Shown one piece after another: positions 45,331-55,552 of a stretch of 64,000 nucleotides of DNA. The notes under the pieces are model-generated. The model was given only the letters and a program-made list of their open reading frames with translations, was not told the origin of the DNA and made no database searches. The translations under genes were made by a program, and so were the position numbers. Source of the DNA: Pseudomonas sp. RIT623 (GTDB lineage Bacteria; Pseudomonadota; Gammaproteobacteria; Pseudomonadales; Pseudomonadaceae); the NCBI RefSeq assembly GCF_004519305.1, contig NZ_SOZA01000008.1, forward strand, positions 1 to 64,000, in the 5' to 3' direction. Every line of letters begins with the position of its first letter. The stretch's first letter is position 1.

Positions 45331-46818
45331 TCAATAGCGGATCATCACCGACTTGAGCTCGGTGAAGTCGTCGATGAAGGCCGAACCGAACTCGCGGCCG
45401 ATGCCGGAGGCCTTGATGCCGCCGAACGGCACCGCCGGGTCGAGCAGGGTGTGCATGTTCACCCACAGCGTGCCGGCCTGGATCTCGGGGATCAGGCGCA
45501 TGGCCTTGGCCAGGTCGTTGGTCCACAGGCTCGCGCTCAGGCCGTAGGGCGAGGCGTTCATCAGGTGCAGCAACTCGTCCTCGTCGTCGTAGGGCAGGAA
45601 GGTCGCCACCGGGCCGAAGGTTTCCTGGTTGAGCAGGGTGTCGCTGGCTTGGTTGGCAAGGATTACCGTGGGCTCGACGAAGCAGCCCGGGCCGTCGCCC
45701 AGGCGCCCGCCGTGGACGATCCGGTTGCCCTCGGCGCGGGCGGTGGCGAACAGCTCGCCGAGTTTTTGCTGGTGCGGCTTGTTGGCCACGGGGCCGAACT
45801 GGGTGGTTTCGTCCAGTGGCGAGCCGATCTTCAACTGGCCCAGGCGCTGGCACAGCGCTTCGAGCAGGGGCTCGAGCCTTGAGCGATGGACGTAGAAACG
45901 CTCGCCGGCGGCGCAGATCTGCCCGCAATGCAGGAAGCCGGCCTCGATGATGCCGTCCACCGCCTTGTCCAGGCCGACGTCGGGGAGGAAGGCCACGGCG
46001 TTCTTGCCGCCCAGTTCCAGGGTCGCGCGGGTCAGCTTGGCGCCCATGGCCGCCTGGCCGACGGCGATGCCGGTGGGCACTGAGCCGGTGAACGACACCT
46101 TGTCGGTGCCGGGGTGCTCGACCAGCGCCTTGCCGACGTGACCGGCGCCGGTCACCACGTTGAGCGCACCAGCCGGCAGCCCGGCTTCGCTGCCCAGCTC
46201 GGCGATGCGCAGCAGGGTCAGCGGGGTGAACTCGCTGGGCTTGAGCACGATGCTGCAGCCGGTGGTCAACGCCGACGCCAGCTTCCACAAGGCGATCATG
46301 GTGGCGAAATTCCACGGCACGATACCGGCCACCACGCCCACCGGTTCGCGCAGGGTGAAGGCGCTGTAGCGCTCGCCGGCGAAGGAGGGCAGCGACGGGG
46401 TGATGGTCTGGCCGGTGATCTTGGTCGCCCAGCCGGCGTAGTAGCGCAGGAAGTGCGCGGCCTGCTCGACCTCGAAGGCGCGGGCGATACCAATCAATTT
46501 GCCCGATTGCAGGGTTTCCAGCTGTGCCAGCTCTTCACGGTGGGCTTCGAGCAGGTCGGCCAGGCGCAGCAACACACAGGCCCTGGCGGCAGGACTGCTG
46601 CGCGACCAACTGGCAAAGCCCTGGCGCGCGGAATCCACGGCACGCTCAACGTCGGCCTGATTGGCGTCGGCGATCTGCGCGATGGCCTGGCCGTTGGCCG
46701 GGTTGTACACCGTGAGGCGAGCGCTGGCCTGGCTGGCGACGTGCTCGCCGTGGATGTACAGCCCGTGGTCGCGGGCGAGGAAGGCGCTGACGGCGGGGAG
46801 AAGGGCAATGTCGCTCAT
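45331..46818 (-). CDS. NAD(P)-dependent aldehyde dehydrogenase (phenylacetaldehyde-type)
   Basis: The start at 46818 (MSDIALLPAVSAFLARDHGLYI) gives 495 aa. Active-site pieces: GIVPWNFATMIALWKLASAL, general base in LELGGKNAVAF, nucleophile Cys in HCGQICAAGERFYVHR, and PFGGIKASGIGREFGSAFIDDF. It is about as long and similar in layout as the aldehyde dehydrogenase at 12985-14478 but in a different set. It is first in the minus-strand cluster and divergent from the two-component monooxygenase, so both ends of the pathway share a promoter region (46819-47079). Confidence 0.93.
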   Translation of the reverse strand: MSDIALLPAVSAFLARDHGLYIHGEHVASQASARLTVYNPANGQAIAQIADANQADVERAVDSARQGFASWSRSSPAARACVLLRLADLLEAHREELAQLETLQSGKLIGIARAFEVEQAAHFLRYYAGWATKITGQTITPSLPSFAGERYSAFTLREPVGVVAGIVPWNFATMIALWKLASALTTGCSIVLKPSEFTPLTLLRIAELGSEAGLPAGALNVVTGAGHVGKALVEHPGTDKVSFTGSVPTGIAVGQAAMGAKLTRATLELGGKNAVAFLPDVGLDKAVDGIIEAGFLHCGQICAAGERFYVHRSRLEPLLEALCQRLGQLKIGSPLDETTQFGPVANKPHQQKLGELFATARAEGNRIVHGGRLGDGPGCFVEPTVILANQASDTLLNQETFGPVATFLPYDDEDELLHLMNASPYGLSASLWTNDLAKAMRLIPEIQAGTLWVNMHTLLDPAVPFGGIKASGIGREFGSAFIDDFTELKSVMIRY

Positions 46819-47079
46819 GGCGTGGCTCCGGACAATGGATGCGCTGGCATGCCAGCGATGGGCCCACAGCGGCCCCGGTTGCCCGCAGATTACGGCTCTA
46901 GCGGCGTTGGCTTCTTGTCTGCCCATGCCACCCCCATGACCGAGCCTGCCAACTCGAGGAAAAGTGCAATGCGAGCTGCGGAACTTGCATTTTCCACACC
47001 CTGGCTGGCTCCCATACTGGCCTGGCATTCAGCGGCGGGCAGCCTGCTCCGTGCCGACGCTCGCCAAGGTCCAATAACA

Positions 47080-48261
47080 ATGAGCCAGACCATGAAAAAG
47101 CCAAACGCCCTGCTCGAAGACTTAAAGCCCCTGCTGCCGGCCATTGCCGCCCGTGCCGACCAGGCCGAACGCGAGCGCACGGTCCCTGCCGAGAACATCG
47201 CCGCGCTCAAAGGCGTTGGCCTGCACCGGGCTTTTCAGCCAAGGCACTACGGTGGCCTTGAAATCAGCCTGGCGCAGTTCGCCGAATGCATTGCCGCCCT
47301 GGCCGGTACCTGCGCCAGCACTGCCTGGGCCATGAGCCTGCTATGTACCCACAGCCACCAACTGGCAATGTTCCCGGCACATTTGCAGGATGAAGTCTGG
47401 GGCCGCGACCCACACGCCACCGCCAGCAGCAGCATCGCCCCCTTTGGCCGTGCCGAGGAGGTCGACGGCGGCGTGCTGTTCAGTGGCGAGATGGGCTGGA
47501 GCAGCGGCTGCGACCATGCCGAGTGGGCGATCATGGGATTTCGCCGGGCCAATGGCGAAGGCGGCCAGGACTATTGCTTCGCCGTGCTGCCACGCAGCGA
47601 TTATCAGATCCGTGACGACTGGTACGCGGTGGGCATGCGCGCCAGCGGCAGCCGCACGCTGATCGTCGACCGTGCCTTCGTGCCCGAGCACCGTATCCAG
47701 AGGGCCAAGGACATGATGGAAGGCACCTCGGCAGGTTTCGGCCTGTACCCGGACAGCGCGATCTACTTCAACCCGTACCGGCCCTATTTCGCCAGCGGCT
47801 TCTCCACCGTCAGCCTGGGTATCGCCGAGCGCATGCTCGAGGTATTCAAGGACAAGACCCGCAACCGCGTGCGCGCCTACACCGGGGCTGCGGTGGGCGC
47901 CGCCACCCCGGCGCTGATGCGCCTGGCCGAGTCGACCCACCAGGTGGCCGCGGCACGGGCGTTGCTGGAAAAGAGCTGGGAGCAGATCGCCGACTACAGT
48001 GCCCGCCACCAGTACCCGACCCGCACCGAGCTTGCGTTCTGGCGCACCAACCAGGGCTATGCGGTCAAACTCTGCATCCAGGCGGTGGACCGGTTGATGG
48101 CGGCGGCCGGTGGCGGCGCCTGGTTCGACAGCAACGAATTGCAGCGGCTGTTCCGCGACGCGCACATGACCGGGGCCCATGCCTACACCGACTACGACGT
48201 CTGCGCGCAGATCCTTGGCCGTGAGCTGATGGGCCTGGAGCCGGATCCGGCGATGACCTGA
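47080..48261 (+). CDS. Flavin-dependent monooxygenase, acyl-CoA-dehydrogenase fold (HpaB/HsaA-like oxygenase component)
   Basis: This 393-aa reading begins MSQTMKKPNALLEDLKPLLPAI. Residues 60-200 hold GTCASTAWAMSLLCTHSHQLAMFP and SSIAPFGRAEEVDGGVLFSGEMGWSSGCDHAEWAIMG, the pattern of group D flavin monooxygenases (HsaA, C2-HPAH) in the acyl-CoA dehydrogenase fold. The C-terminus has ELQRLFRDAHMTGAHAYTDYD, typical of these oxygenases. A flavin reductase gene follows at once, giving a two-component monooxygenase that hydroxylates a phenolic or aromatic substrate. Which one is not evident; upstream frame extension is antisense to the aldehyde dehydrogenase. Confidence 0.85.
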   Translation: MSQTMKKPNALLEDLKPLLPAIAARADQAERERTVPAENIAALKGVGLHRAFQPRHYGGLEISLAQFAECIAALAGTCASTAWAMSLLCTHSHQLAMFPAHLQDEVWGRDPHATASSSIAPFGRAEEVDGGVLFSGEMGWSSGCDHAEWAIMGFRRANGEGGQDYCFAVLPRSDYQIRDDWYAVGMRASGSRTLIVDRAFVPEHRIQRAKDMMEGTSAGFGLYPDSAIYFNPYRPYFASGFSTVSLGIAERMLEVFKDKTRNRVRAYTGAAVGAATPALMRLAESTHQVAAARALLEKSWEQIADYSARHQYPTRTELAFWRTNQGYAVKLCIQAVDRLMAAAGGGAWFDSNELQRLFRDAHMTGAHAYTDYDVCAQILGRELMGLEPDPAMT

Positions 48262-48275
48262 GCCGCAACAGCTGA

Positions 48276-48842
<567 letters not shown>

Positions 48843-49033
48843 CTGTTTCGAGGTGTTCGACGCAAGAGTTGCAGCACCTGGCACCTGGCAACACGGATCA
48901 AGACCGGCGGCAGGCAGTGGCAAGACCCGCCCGGGTGCAGGCCGCAAAGTGACAGGGACGACCCGGCGATCGCCAGCACTTGCGGCGCGCCGGGCAAGCG
49001 GTCATCTTTCCCTCGTCCACCCAGGGCCCAGCC

Positions 49034-50533
49034 ATGACAATCAACAATAAGCTCACCGAGCACCTCAACCGCGGCAGCGTCGGTTTCCCCACCGCGCTGG
49101 CCAGCACTGTCGGCCTGATCATGGCCAGCCCCGTGATCCTCACCGCGACCATGGGCTTCGGCATCGGCGGCAGCGCCTTCGCCGTGGCCATGGTGATCGC
49201 CGCGGTGATGATGCTGGCCCAGTCGACCACCTTCGCCGAGGCGGCGGCGATCCTGCCGACCACCGGTTCCGTGTACGACTACATCAACTGCGGCCTGGGC
49301 CGCTTCTTCGCCATCACCGGCACGCTTTCGGCCTACCTGATCGTCCATGTCTTCGCCGGTACCGCCGAGACCATCCTCTCCGGGGTGATGGCGCTGGTGA
49401 ACTTCGAACACCTCAACACCCTGGCCGAGTCGGCCGGCGGCTCCTGGCTGCTGGGGGTCGGCTTCGTACTGGTGTTCGGCGTGCTCAATGCCTTTGGCGT
49501 CAGTGCCTTCGGCCGCGCCGAAGTGGTGCTGACCTTTGGCATGTGGACCACGCTGATGGTGTTCGGCGTGCTTGGCCTGCTGGCGGCGCCGGCGGTGCAG
49601 CTGGACGGGCCGTTCGGCGTATCGCTGGTCGGCACCGACCTGATGACCATCCTCTCGCTGGTGGGCATGGCCATGTTCATGTTCGTCGGCTGCGAGTTCG
49701 TCACCCCACTGGCCCCGGAACTCAAGCGCTCGGCCTGGGTGATGCCCAAGGCCATGGCCCTGGGCCTGTTCGGCGTGGCCAGTTGCATGTTCATCTATGG
49801 CGCGGCGATGAAGCGCCAGGTGGAGAACGTGGTGCTCGACGCCGCCAGCGGCGTGCACCTGTTGGATACGCCCATGGCCATCCCGCGCTTCGCCGAACAG
49901 GTGATGGGCGATATCGGCCCGCTATGGCTGGGCATCGGCTTCCTGTTCGCCGGCGCCGCGACCATCAACACGCTGATGGCCGGCGTGCCGCGGATTCTCT
50001 ACGGCATGGCGGTGGATGGCGCGCTGCCGAAAGTGTTCAGCTACCTGCATCCGCGTTTCAAGACGCCGCTGCTGTGCATCCTGGTGGTGGCGCTGATCCC
50101 ATGCCTGCATGCCTGGTACCTGGGCGGCAATACCGACAATATCCTGCACCTGGTGCTGGCGGCGGTGTGCGCCTGGAGCACCGCGTACCTGCTGGTGACC
50201 CTGTCGGTGGTGCTGCTGCGCATTCGTCGCCCAGACTTGCCGCGGGCCTATCGCTCGCCGCTGTTCCCGTTGCCGCAGATCGTCTCCAGCATCGGCATCC
50301 TGCTGGGCATGTGGTTCATCACCCCGCCGGGCATGAACCCCGCCGATGTCTATGTGCCCTTTGCCGTGATGCTGGGCGCCACGGCGGCCTATGCGCTGTT
50401 CTGGACCCTGTGCGTGCAGAAGGTCAACCCGTTCAAGCCAGCCAGGGTCGAAGACGTGCTGGAGAAGGAATTCGCCGCCGAACCCGGCCAGGCCCACAGC
50501 GAGCAGGTGCAGCATGTCGGCAAGCTGGCTTGA
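49034..50533 (+). CDS. APC-family amino acid/amine permease
   Basis: This 499-aa protein has about 12-14 helices. It begins with FPTALASTVGLIMASPVILTATMGFGIGGSAFAVAMVIA and has SVYDYINCGLGRFFAITGT, typical of the APC superfamily (amino acid-polyamine-organocation). It is downstream of the monooxygenase and its reductase, so it probably imports their substrate. The last 20 bp overlap the next gene. Amine or aromatic amino acid substrate is inferred from the locus. Confidence 0.88.
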   Translation: MTINNKLTEHLNRGSVGFPTALASTVGLIMASPVILTATMGFGIGGSAFAVAMVIAAVMMLAQSTTFAEAAAILPTTGSVYDYINCGLGRFFAITGTLSAYLIVHVFAGTAETILSGVMALVNFEHLNTLAESAGGSWLLGVGFVLVFGVLNAFGVSAFGRAEVVLTFGMWTTLMVFGVLGLLAAPAVQLDGPFGVSLVGTDLMTILSLVGMAMFMFVGCEFVTPLAPELKRSAWVMPKAMALGLFGVASCMFIYGAAMKRQVENVVLDAASGVHLLDTPMAIPRFAEQVMGDIGPLWLGIGFLFAGAATINTLMAGVPRILYGMAVDGALPKVFSYLHPRFKTPLLCILVVALIPCLHAWYLGGNTDNILHLVLAAVCAWSTAYLLVTLSVVLLRIRRPDLPRAYRSPLFPLPQIVSSIGILLGMWFITPPGMNPADVYVPFAVMLGATAAYALFWTLCVQKVNPFKPARVEDVLEKEFAAEPGQAHSEQVQHVGKLA

Positions 50534-51068
50534 GCGCCTGAGCGCGCCGCGCGCCCCGGCCGGATACCGGCCGGGGGCGACCCTGGCGCGGGTGGCGCGC
50601 AACCTCGGCGTCGAGGATGCGCGCAGCTTTACCTACCGGGAGGATGGCCCGCTGATCGAGGTGCGTGAACGCACCGAGAGCCACTTGTTGATGCACCTGG
50701 TGATGTGCGAGTTCATCCTGCGTCTGCCTGCCAGTGGCCAGGGGACGCTACGCGTCGAACTTCAACATACCGGCGTATTGCGCCGCACCGGCCTGGCCTG
50801 CCGACTACGGGGTGGCGATCCGACGTTGTTCAATGCGCTCAAGGCCCGTCTTGGGGAGGTTGACGCCGCACTGATGCCCCTGGATTTCAAGCGCCTGCTC
50901 ATCGACTGCATCGAAGGTGAGTGGCGGGTCAGCCTGGAACACATGGGCGCAAGCGAGGTGGTCAACCGCATGCCCGCCTTGCGTCGCTACATTCCCCTCG
51001 ACGCCGAGCAGCGGCGCCTGCTCTGGCAGGCGTTCGACATACTGCTGCATACCCTGCAAGCCCTCTGA
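50514..51068 (+). CDS. DUF3156-like protein
   Basis: This 184-aa protein starts at ATG 50514, within the permease gene, in another frame (MSASWLERLSAPRAPAGYRPG). It has a mixed alpha/beta layout with VRERTESHLLMHLVMCEFILRLPASGQG and LDFKRLLIDCIEGEWRVSLEHMGASEVVNRMP, resembling the DUF3156 family that often follows APC permeases in pseudomonads. There is no signal peptide. Function unknown; the overlap suggests it is needed in step with the permease. Confidence 0.65.
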   Translation: MSASWLERLSAPRAPAGYRPGATLARVARNLGVEDARSFTYREDGPLIEVRERTESHLLMHLVMCEFILRLPASGQGTLRVELQHTGVLRRTGLACRLRGGDPTLFNALKARLGEVDAALMPLDFKRLLIDCIEGEWRVSLEHMGASEVVNRMPALRRYIPLDAEQRRLLWQAFDILLHTLQAL

Positions 51069-51084
51069 ACCCGGCGCGCCCCTC

Positions 51085-51190
51085 TGTAGGAGCGGCCTTG
51101 CGTCGCGAAAGGGCCGCGTAGCGGCCCCAGGATTTCAGTAACCACGGGGCTGCTACGCAACCCTTTCGCGACGCAAGGCCGCTCCCACAG
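51085..51190. repeat. REP inverted pair, about 105 bp
   Basis: TGTAGGAGCGGCCTTGCGTCGCGAAAGGGCCGC and its near-complement ending CCTTTCGCGACGCAAGGCCGCTCCCACA face each other across about 30 bp. The arms are over 20 bp long and the stem could form a strong hairpin between the DUF3156-like and FeaR-like genes. Confidence 0.8.
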
Positions 51191-51289
51191 GGCGTGTGCG
51201 CCATTTTCAGAGGCAATCATGGTTGTACCTTTATAGATAACATGTTAACAATTACCCCATAACAACAACCGTTGCGTGTGGAGGTAGCC

Positions 51290-52255
51290 ATGCCCCAGTC
51301 CACTTCTCCGTACAGCGCAACCCTGGCCGCCGACGGCCTGGAGCGCTGGACCACCGCCATGCAGCAAGTCTGCGGCCGTTTCCAGACCGAACTTGCGTTC
51401 AACCGCTCGCTGTTCATCGGCGAAATCGCCACCTTCAACCGCGCCGGCCTGGCCCTGGCCAACCTGCGTACCAACGCCGGCAATATTCGCCGGCTGGGCG
51501 ACAACGCCGACTGCGACGACGACCAGCACTGCTTCCTGGTCAGCCAGCGCATGGGTTATTCGCAGATCACCCAGGACGGCGTCAGCATCCAGTTGTCGCC
51601 CGGCGAAGTGCTGTTGATGGATTCGGTGGGGCCCTGCGAGATCACCCCGTTCGGCTTGATCGAGCATGTCTCGCTGTCGTTGTCCCGCGAACAGGTGCGC
51701 AAGCATTTGACCGGACCGGGGCCGACCTTCGGCAAGATCTCCTCGACCAATGCCTGCGGGCGCATGCTGCACCTGCTGATGGACCAGCTGTGCCGCGAGG
51801 GCGACGACAACGGCGAGACCCAGGGCGAAGCCTTGCAATCGGCGTTCATCGCCTTGCTGGCACCGGGTTTCGAGCGCGGCGAGGACCACCCCGGGGCGCT
51901 GACGGGACTTGGTGGCGCGAACCTGCGTGGCTATGTGCAGAAAGTCATCGATGAGTCGCTGGGCCAGCCTGGCCTGACCCCGGCCAACCTGGCCGAGCGC
52001 CTGAGCATTTCGGTGCGCCATCTATACCGCCTGTTCGAGGAGGAGGGCGACAGCGTCTGCCGCTACATCCAGCGTTCGCGGCTCAAGCGCAGCGCCGACG
52101 ACCTGTCCAACCCGTTCCTAAAGCGCGAATCGATCACTTCGATTGCCTACAAGTGGGGGTTCACCGATTCGGCGCATTTCAGCCGGGCATTCAAGAAGCA
52201 CTTCGAGCAGTCGCCGAAGGATTATCGGGCCATGGCCCTGATGGCAGGGCGCTGA
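51290..52255 (+). CDS. AraC-family regulator, FeaR-like
   Basis: Starting at ATG 51290, 5 bp after GAGG, gives 321 aa (MPQSTSPYSATLAADGLERWTTAM). The N-terminal cupin-like half has FLVSQRMGYSQITQDGVSIQLSPGEVLLMDSVGPCE, like FeaR, and the C-terminus the double HTH TPANLAERLSISVRHLYRLFEEEGDSVCRYIQ and ITSIAYKWGFTDSAHFSRAFKKHFEQSPKDYR. FeaR activates amine oxidase and phenylacetaldehyde dehydrogenase genes in E. coli. Here it probably controls the surrounding catabolic genes. A perfect palindrome TAACATGTTA (51238-51247) lies just upstream. Confidence 0.88.
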   Translation: MPQSTSPYSATLAADGLERWTTAMQQVCGRFQTELAFNRSLFIGEIATFNRAGLALANLRTNAGNIRRLGDNADCDDDQHCFLVSQRMGYSQITQDGVSIQLSPGEVLLMDSVGPCEITPFGLIEHVSLSLSREQVRKHLTGPGPTFGKISSTNACGRMLHLLMDQLCREGDDNGETQGEALQSAFIALLAPGFERGEDHPGALTGLGGANLRGYVQKVIDESLGQPGLTPANLAERLSISVRHLYRLFEEEGDSVCRYIQRSRLKRSADDLSNPFLKRESITSIAYKWGFTDSAHFSRAFKKHFEQSPKDYRAMALMAGR

Positions 52256-52287
52256 TCCTCATCGCTGCCACAGGTTATGCCGCGAAA

Positions 52288-52304
52288 GGGCCGCAAAGCG
52301 GCCC
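52288..52304. terminator. Hairpin between convergent genes
   Basis: GGGCCGC-AAA-GCGGCCC is a perfect 7-bp stem with a 3-nt loop between the FeaR-like and HDAC-like genes. Confidence 0.6.
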
Positions 52305-52312
52305 CAGCAATC

Positions 52313-53422
52313 TCAAGCCAGACGCGCAGCCAGCCTCTCTACATAATCAGCCACAAACCGCCCATGCTCCGCCCCCGGCTGCTGTAACTCGATGAACGCC
52401 AGCATCGGGTCCTCCACCGCCGTCCTCACGCCCACCAGCTCCTCCATCACCGCCAACCCGCAGAACGGCACATACGCCTCGGCATATCCCCCCTCGTGCA
52501 CCATCACCAAGCGCCCCGCGCAAAGCCGCTCGGCGGCCTCGCGCAGCATCCGTGTCATGACCCGGAACGACTCGCTGTGCAGCAGCATCCGCGCCAGCGG
52601 GTCGACTGCGTTGGCGTCGTAGCCGCAGGCCACCAGGATCAATTCCGGCTCGAACCGCTGCAATGCCGGCAAGACGATCCGTTCCATCGCCTGCAGGTAC
52701 CCCGCATGCCCGGTACCGGCCGGCAGCGGAATGTTCAGGTTGCAGCCTTCGCCATCGCCCACGCCACGGTCCTCGGCGCCGCTGTAGCCGGGCGGGTAGC
52801 AATGTTCCTGGTGCAGCGAGACGGTCAGCACATCAGCCCGCTGCGCGTAGATCGATTGGGTGCCATTGCCGTGGTGCACATCCCAGTCGATCACCGCCAC
52901 CCGGCCTAATCCATGACGCGCCTTGGCGGCCTCGATGGCGATGGCGATATTGGCCAGGAAGCAGAAGCCCATCGCCTGGTCGGCCAGGCAGTGGTGCCCT
53001 GGCGGGCGCGAGAGCGCATAGGCGTTGTCGGCCTCGCCGCGCAGCACGCAGTCCACCGCGGCGATGGCCAGCCCGGCGGACAGCTTGGCGATCTCGTAGG
53101 TGCCCGGGCCGATGGGCGCCTGCAGGCCCAGCTCGCCGCCGCCGGCATCGCTCAGGGTCTTGAAGCGTTGCAGGTAATCGGCAGGATGGACGCGCAACAG
53201 GTCGGCCTCGCTGGCGGGCTCGGCACCGTGCAGGTGCAAATGCCGCGTCAGCCCCGACACCTGCAGCAGGTTCTTCAACCGCCGTTTGGTTTCCGGAGAT
53301 TCGGCAAACCCTGCGGCGGCGGGGGGCTGCACCCAACCGCCGACCGGCAGGGTCAGGGCATGCAGCCCGGCGCTGTGCCAGAAACACAGCTCATCGGAAA
53401 AAAACGCGGTACGGCGGCTCAT
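52313..53422 (-). CDS. Histone-deacetylase-family amidohydrolase (acetylpolyamine/HDAC-like)
   Basis: This 369-aa zinc hydrolase has RPPGHHCLADQAMGFCFLANIAIAI, AVIDWDVHHGNGTQSIYAQR, the metal Asp/His pattern and ILVACGYDANAVDPLARM, all standard for class II HDAC/acetylpolyamine amidohydrolases. Bacterial members remove acetyl or short acyl groups from amines. It overlaps the MFS gene upstream by 4 bp and is the last of a minus-strand set with an outer-membrane protein, LuxR regulator, cupin and PuuB-like oxidase. An acylated-amine substrate is inferred. Confidence 0.93.
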   Translation of the reverse strand: MSRRTAFFSDELCFWHSAGLHALTLPVGGWVQPPAAAGFAESPETKRRLKNLLQVSGLTRHLHLHGAEPASEADLLRVHPADYLQRFKTLSDAGGGELGLQAPIGPGTYEIAKLSAGLAIAAVDCVLRGEADNAYALSRPPGHHCLADQAMGFCFLANIAIAIEAAKARHGLGRVAVIDWDVHHGNGTQSIYAQRADVLTVSLHQEHCYPPGYSGAEDRGVGDGEGCNLNIPLPAGTGHAGYLQAMERIVLPALQRFEPELILVACGYDANAVDPLARMLLHSESFRVMTRMLREAAERLCAGRLVMVHEGGYAEAYVPFCGLAVMEELVGVRTAVEDPMLAFIELQQPGAEHGRFVADYVERLAARLA

Positions 53423-54582
53423 GGGTGAACTCCAGTGGTGGCGAAGGAACGAGAGCGGCGGGCGAGCATCAGGGCGATGAGCGCCAGCAGCAGGCAGGCG
53501 ATGGCGCCGAGCAATACGGCAGGCATGCCATGGCGAGATTCGAGCAGCGGCCCGGCGATGGCCGGGCCTAGGGCCAGGCCGCCGCCGATGACCAGGTTGG
53601 CGCTGCTCATCAGTCGTCCCTGGCGGTCGTGTTCGGCCAGGCAGGCGAGGATGAACGGCAGGGCGAAGGTCCAGCAGTACTTGAACAGCAGGGCGGCCAG
53701 GGCGAAGCGCGGCAGGTTCGGGCGGCCCAGCAGCAGGCCGATCGCCGCGGCCATCAGGCCCAGGCCTAGTAGCAGTAACAGGTTGCGCGGCCAGCGTGGC
53801 CCGATGGCCGTGGCGCAGAGCGAGCCGACGATGCCCATCAGGGTGGCGAGCGACAGGATGCGGCCAGTGCTCGCCGGGTCGATGGCAGCCGCCGCGGCGA
53901 CACTACCGATGAAGGTCCACACCGCGCTGAGCCCGGAGTAGAACAGCAACAGCGCGAACAGCCCGCACAGGCCGGGCAACCAACGCGTCGTGGACGCCTG
54001 AACAGAGCGTTCGGCCTGACCAACCGCAGCCGGGAATGCTTCGGCCAAGGGCAGGCACAACCCCATCAGCAGGGCCAGGCCCAGATACAGCGCCTTCAGG
54101 CCGACCTCGGCGAACAACGGCGGTAACAGCCATAGGCCAACGGCACCGAGAATGAGCTGGCCACTGACCCACAGACCGTACACCCGGTCCGGCTGTTGGC
54201 TGCTGGCGGCACTGGCGATGCATACCACCATCAGCGTGCCACCGGCGAGGGCGCTGAGCACGCGCAGGGCCAGCAACTGAGTAAAGCCGTCGCACAATGC
54301 CGACGCCAGGTTGGCGAGGATGAACAGCAGTGCCGCCAGCCGCGCCACTTGTCGCCAGTCCCAGCGCGGCTGCCAATAGTAGGCGGGCAGGGTGGCCAGG
54401 CTCATGGCCGCCAGCTCCGCGCCAAACAGCTGGCCGATGCGCGCGGGCCCTAGGCCCAACTGGCTGGCGTACTGGGCGGCGACCGCCGGTGCGGTCATCA
54501 GGACGGCGGGGACCACGGCGGCGAACAGGATGATGGCCAGCAAGCGCAGCGGGGGCAGGCCGAAAGCATTGAACGTGGGCAT
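53419..54582 (-). CDS. MFS transporter
   Basis: This 387-aa protein with 12 helices begins MPTFNAFGLPPLRLLAIILFAAVVPAVLMTAPAVAAQYASQLGLG and has a YGLWVSGQLILGAVGLWLLPPLF segment. It overlaps the HDAC-like gene by 4 bp, so it is in the same unit and probably carries the substrate or product of that hydrolase. Sequence does not define the substrate. Confidence 0.88.
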   Translation of the reverse strand: MPTFNAFGLPPLRLLAIILFAAVVPAVLMTAPAVAAQYASQLGLGPARIGQLFGAELAAMSLATLPAYYWQPRWDWRQVARLAALLFILANLASALCDGFTQLLALRVLSALAGGTLMVVCIASAASSQQPDRVYGLWVSGQLILGAVGLWLLPPLFAEVGLKALYLGLALLMGLCLPLAEAFPAAVGQAERSVQASTTRWLPGLCGLFALLLFYSGLSAVWTFIGSVAAAAAIDPASTGRILSLATLMGIVGSLCATAIGPRWPRNLLLLLGLGLMAAAIGLLLGRPNLPRFALAALLFKYCWTFALPFILACLAEHDRQGRLMSSANLVIGGGLALGPAIAGPLLESRHGMPAVLLGAIACLLLALIALMLARRSRSFATTGVHP

Positions 54583-54591
54583 GGCGGCTCC

Positions 54592-55461
54592 TCAGAAGAC
54601 ATGGACCAGGCGCAGCAGCAGGTTGTCCTGGGCGTAGGCGTTGTCGGTGGCGACGTTGCGGGTCAGGCCCAGCAGCACCTGGTTGCGCTTGTCGAGCCAG
54701 TGGCCGAGCTCGAAGCCGACCTGGGTATAGCGCTGGTGGCTGTCATCCAGGCGCCGGCCGCCCAGTTCGAGCTCGCCACCATCGGCATGGATCAAGCGCA
54801 ACGCGCCGTAGGTGGTTGCCGTTAAGTCATAGGAGGCGAAGGCCTGCAGGCGGTACAGCGGTTTCTGCTTGAGTGTGCTGTCGAAGTAGTCGTTGTTGCG
54901 CCCGTACAGTTGGGCTTCGAGGTTGGCCTCGAGCAGCCAGCGCTCGCCGACGCCCTGGGTGTAGTTGTAATTCAGGTGCAAGGCCCAGCGGTTGGCGCCG
55001 GGCGAGACGCCGGGATTGTTGCCGTGGTACTCGCCGACCGGCACGCTCAGCAGCGCGAGCAGGCCGCTGTAGGTGCGGGTTTGCGGGTCGTTGATGAAGA
55101 ACAGCGTGCCGCCGACCTGCGGGTCGCCGATGCCACGCTCGCGGCTGTGCCGGTCGCTGCCGGGCAGGCGAGCCTCGGTGTCGACATAGGAGACGATGAA
55201 CTGCGGCGTGCACAGGGCGCCGCAGATATCGCTGAACCACAACTGGCGCCAGGCCACGGCATTCACGGCGAGGTCGGCGTTGCCCCGGCTGTCGGCGGTG
55301 CCGTGGTAGTCGTTGGCGCGGGTCAACGGCAGGTAGGCGACCCCCAGGTGGGTGCCCAGCGGGGCGCTGACGAAATCGCGGGCATTGAGGTCGGCGGCGT
55401 CGACGCCCGTCCCGGTCAGGGCGAGTGTCAGTGGCAGGGTTCGGGCGAGGCGAGCGAGCAT
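54592..55461 (-). CDS. Outer-membrane beta-barrel protein (phenol_MetA_deg/SphA-like)
   Basis: The start at 55461 (MLARLARTLPLTLALTGTGVDA) encodes a signal peptide. The 289-aa product is strand-rich with FVSAPLGTHLGVAYLPLTRA and QFIVSYVDTEARL, and ends NLLLRLVHVF with a terminal Phe. This is the SphA-like meta-pathway phenol-degradation-associated family of outer-membrane channels. It lies 9 bp from the MFS gene, and both may pass the same substrate. Confidence 0.82.
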   Translation of the reverse strand: MLARLARTLPLTLALTGTGVDAADLNARDFVSAPLGTHLGVAYLPLTRANDYHGTADSRGNADLAVNAVAWRQLWFSDICGALCTPQFIVSYVDTEARLPGSDRHSRERGIGDPQVGGTLFFINDPQTRTYSGLLALLSVPVGEYHGNNPGVSPGANRWALHLNYNYTQGVGERWLLEANLEAQLYGRNNDYFDSTLKQKPLYRLQAFASYDLTATTYGALRLIHADGGELELGGRRLDDSHQRYTQVGFELGHWLDKRNQVLLGLTRNVATDNAYAQDNLLLRLVHVF

Positions 55462-55552
55462 GGGCGTGTTCCTTTTGTTGTTGTAATTGGCGAACAGCGG
55501 GCAAAGCTTCCCCGGCCCGCCATGGTGCATGGCGGGTGCAAGTGGCTATGGC

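Noticed and set aside
46114..47079. Long N-terminal extension of the flavin monooxygenase
   Set aside because: It runs antisense to the aldehyde dehydrogenase and has no family character; start set at 47080.
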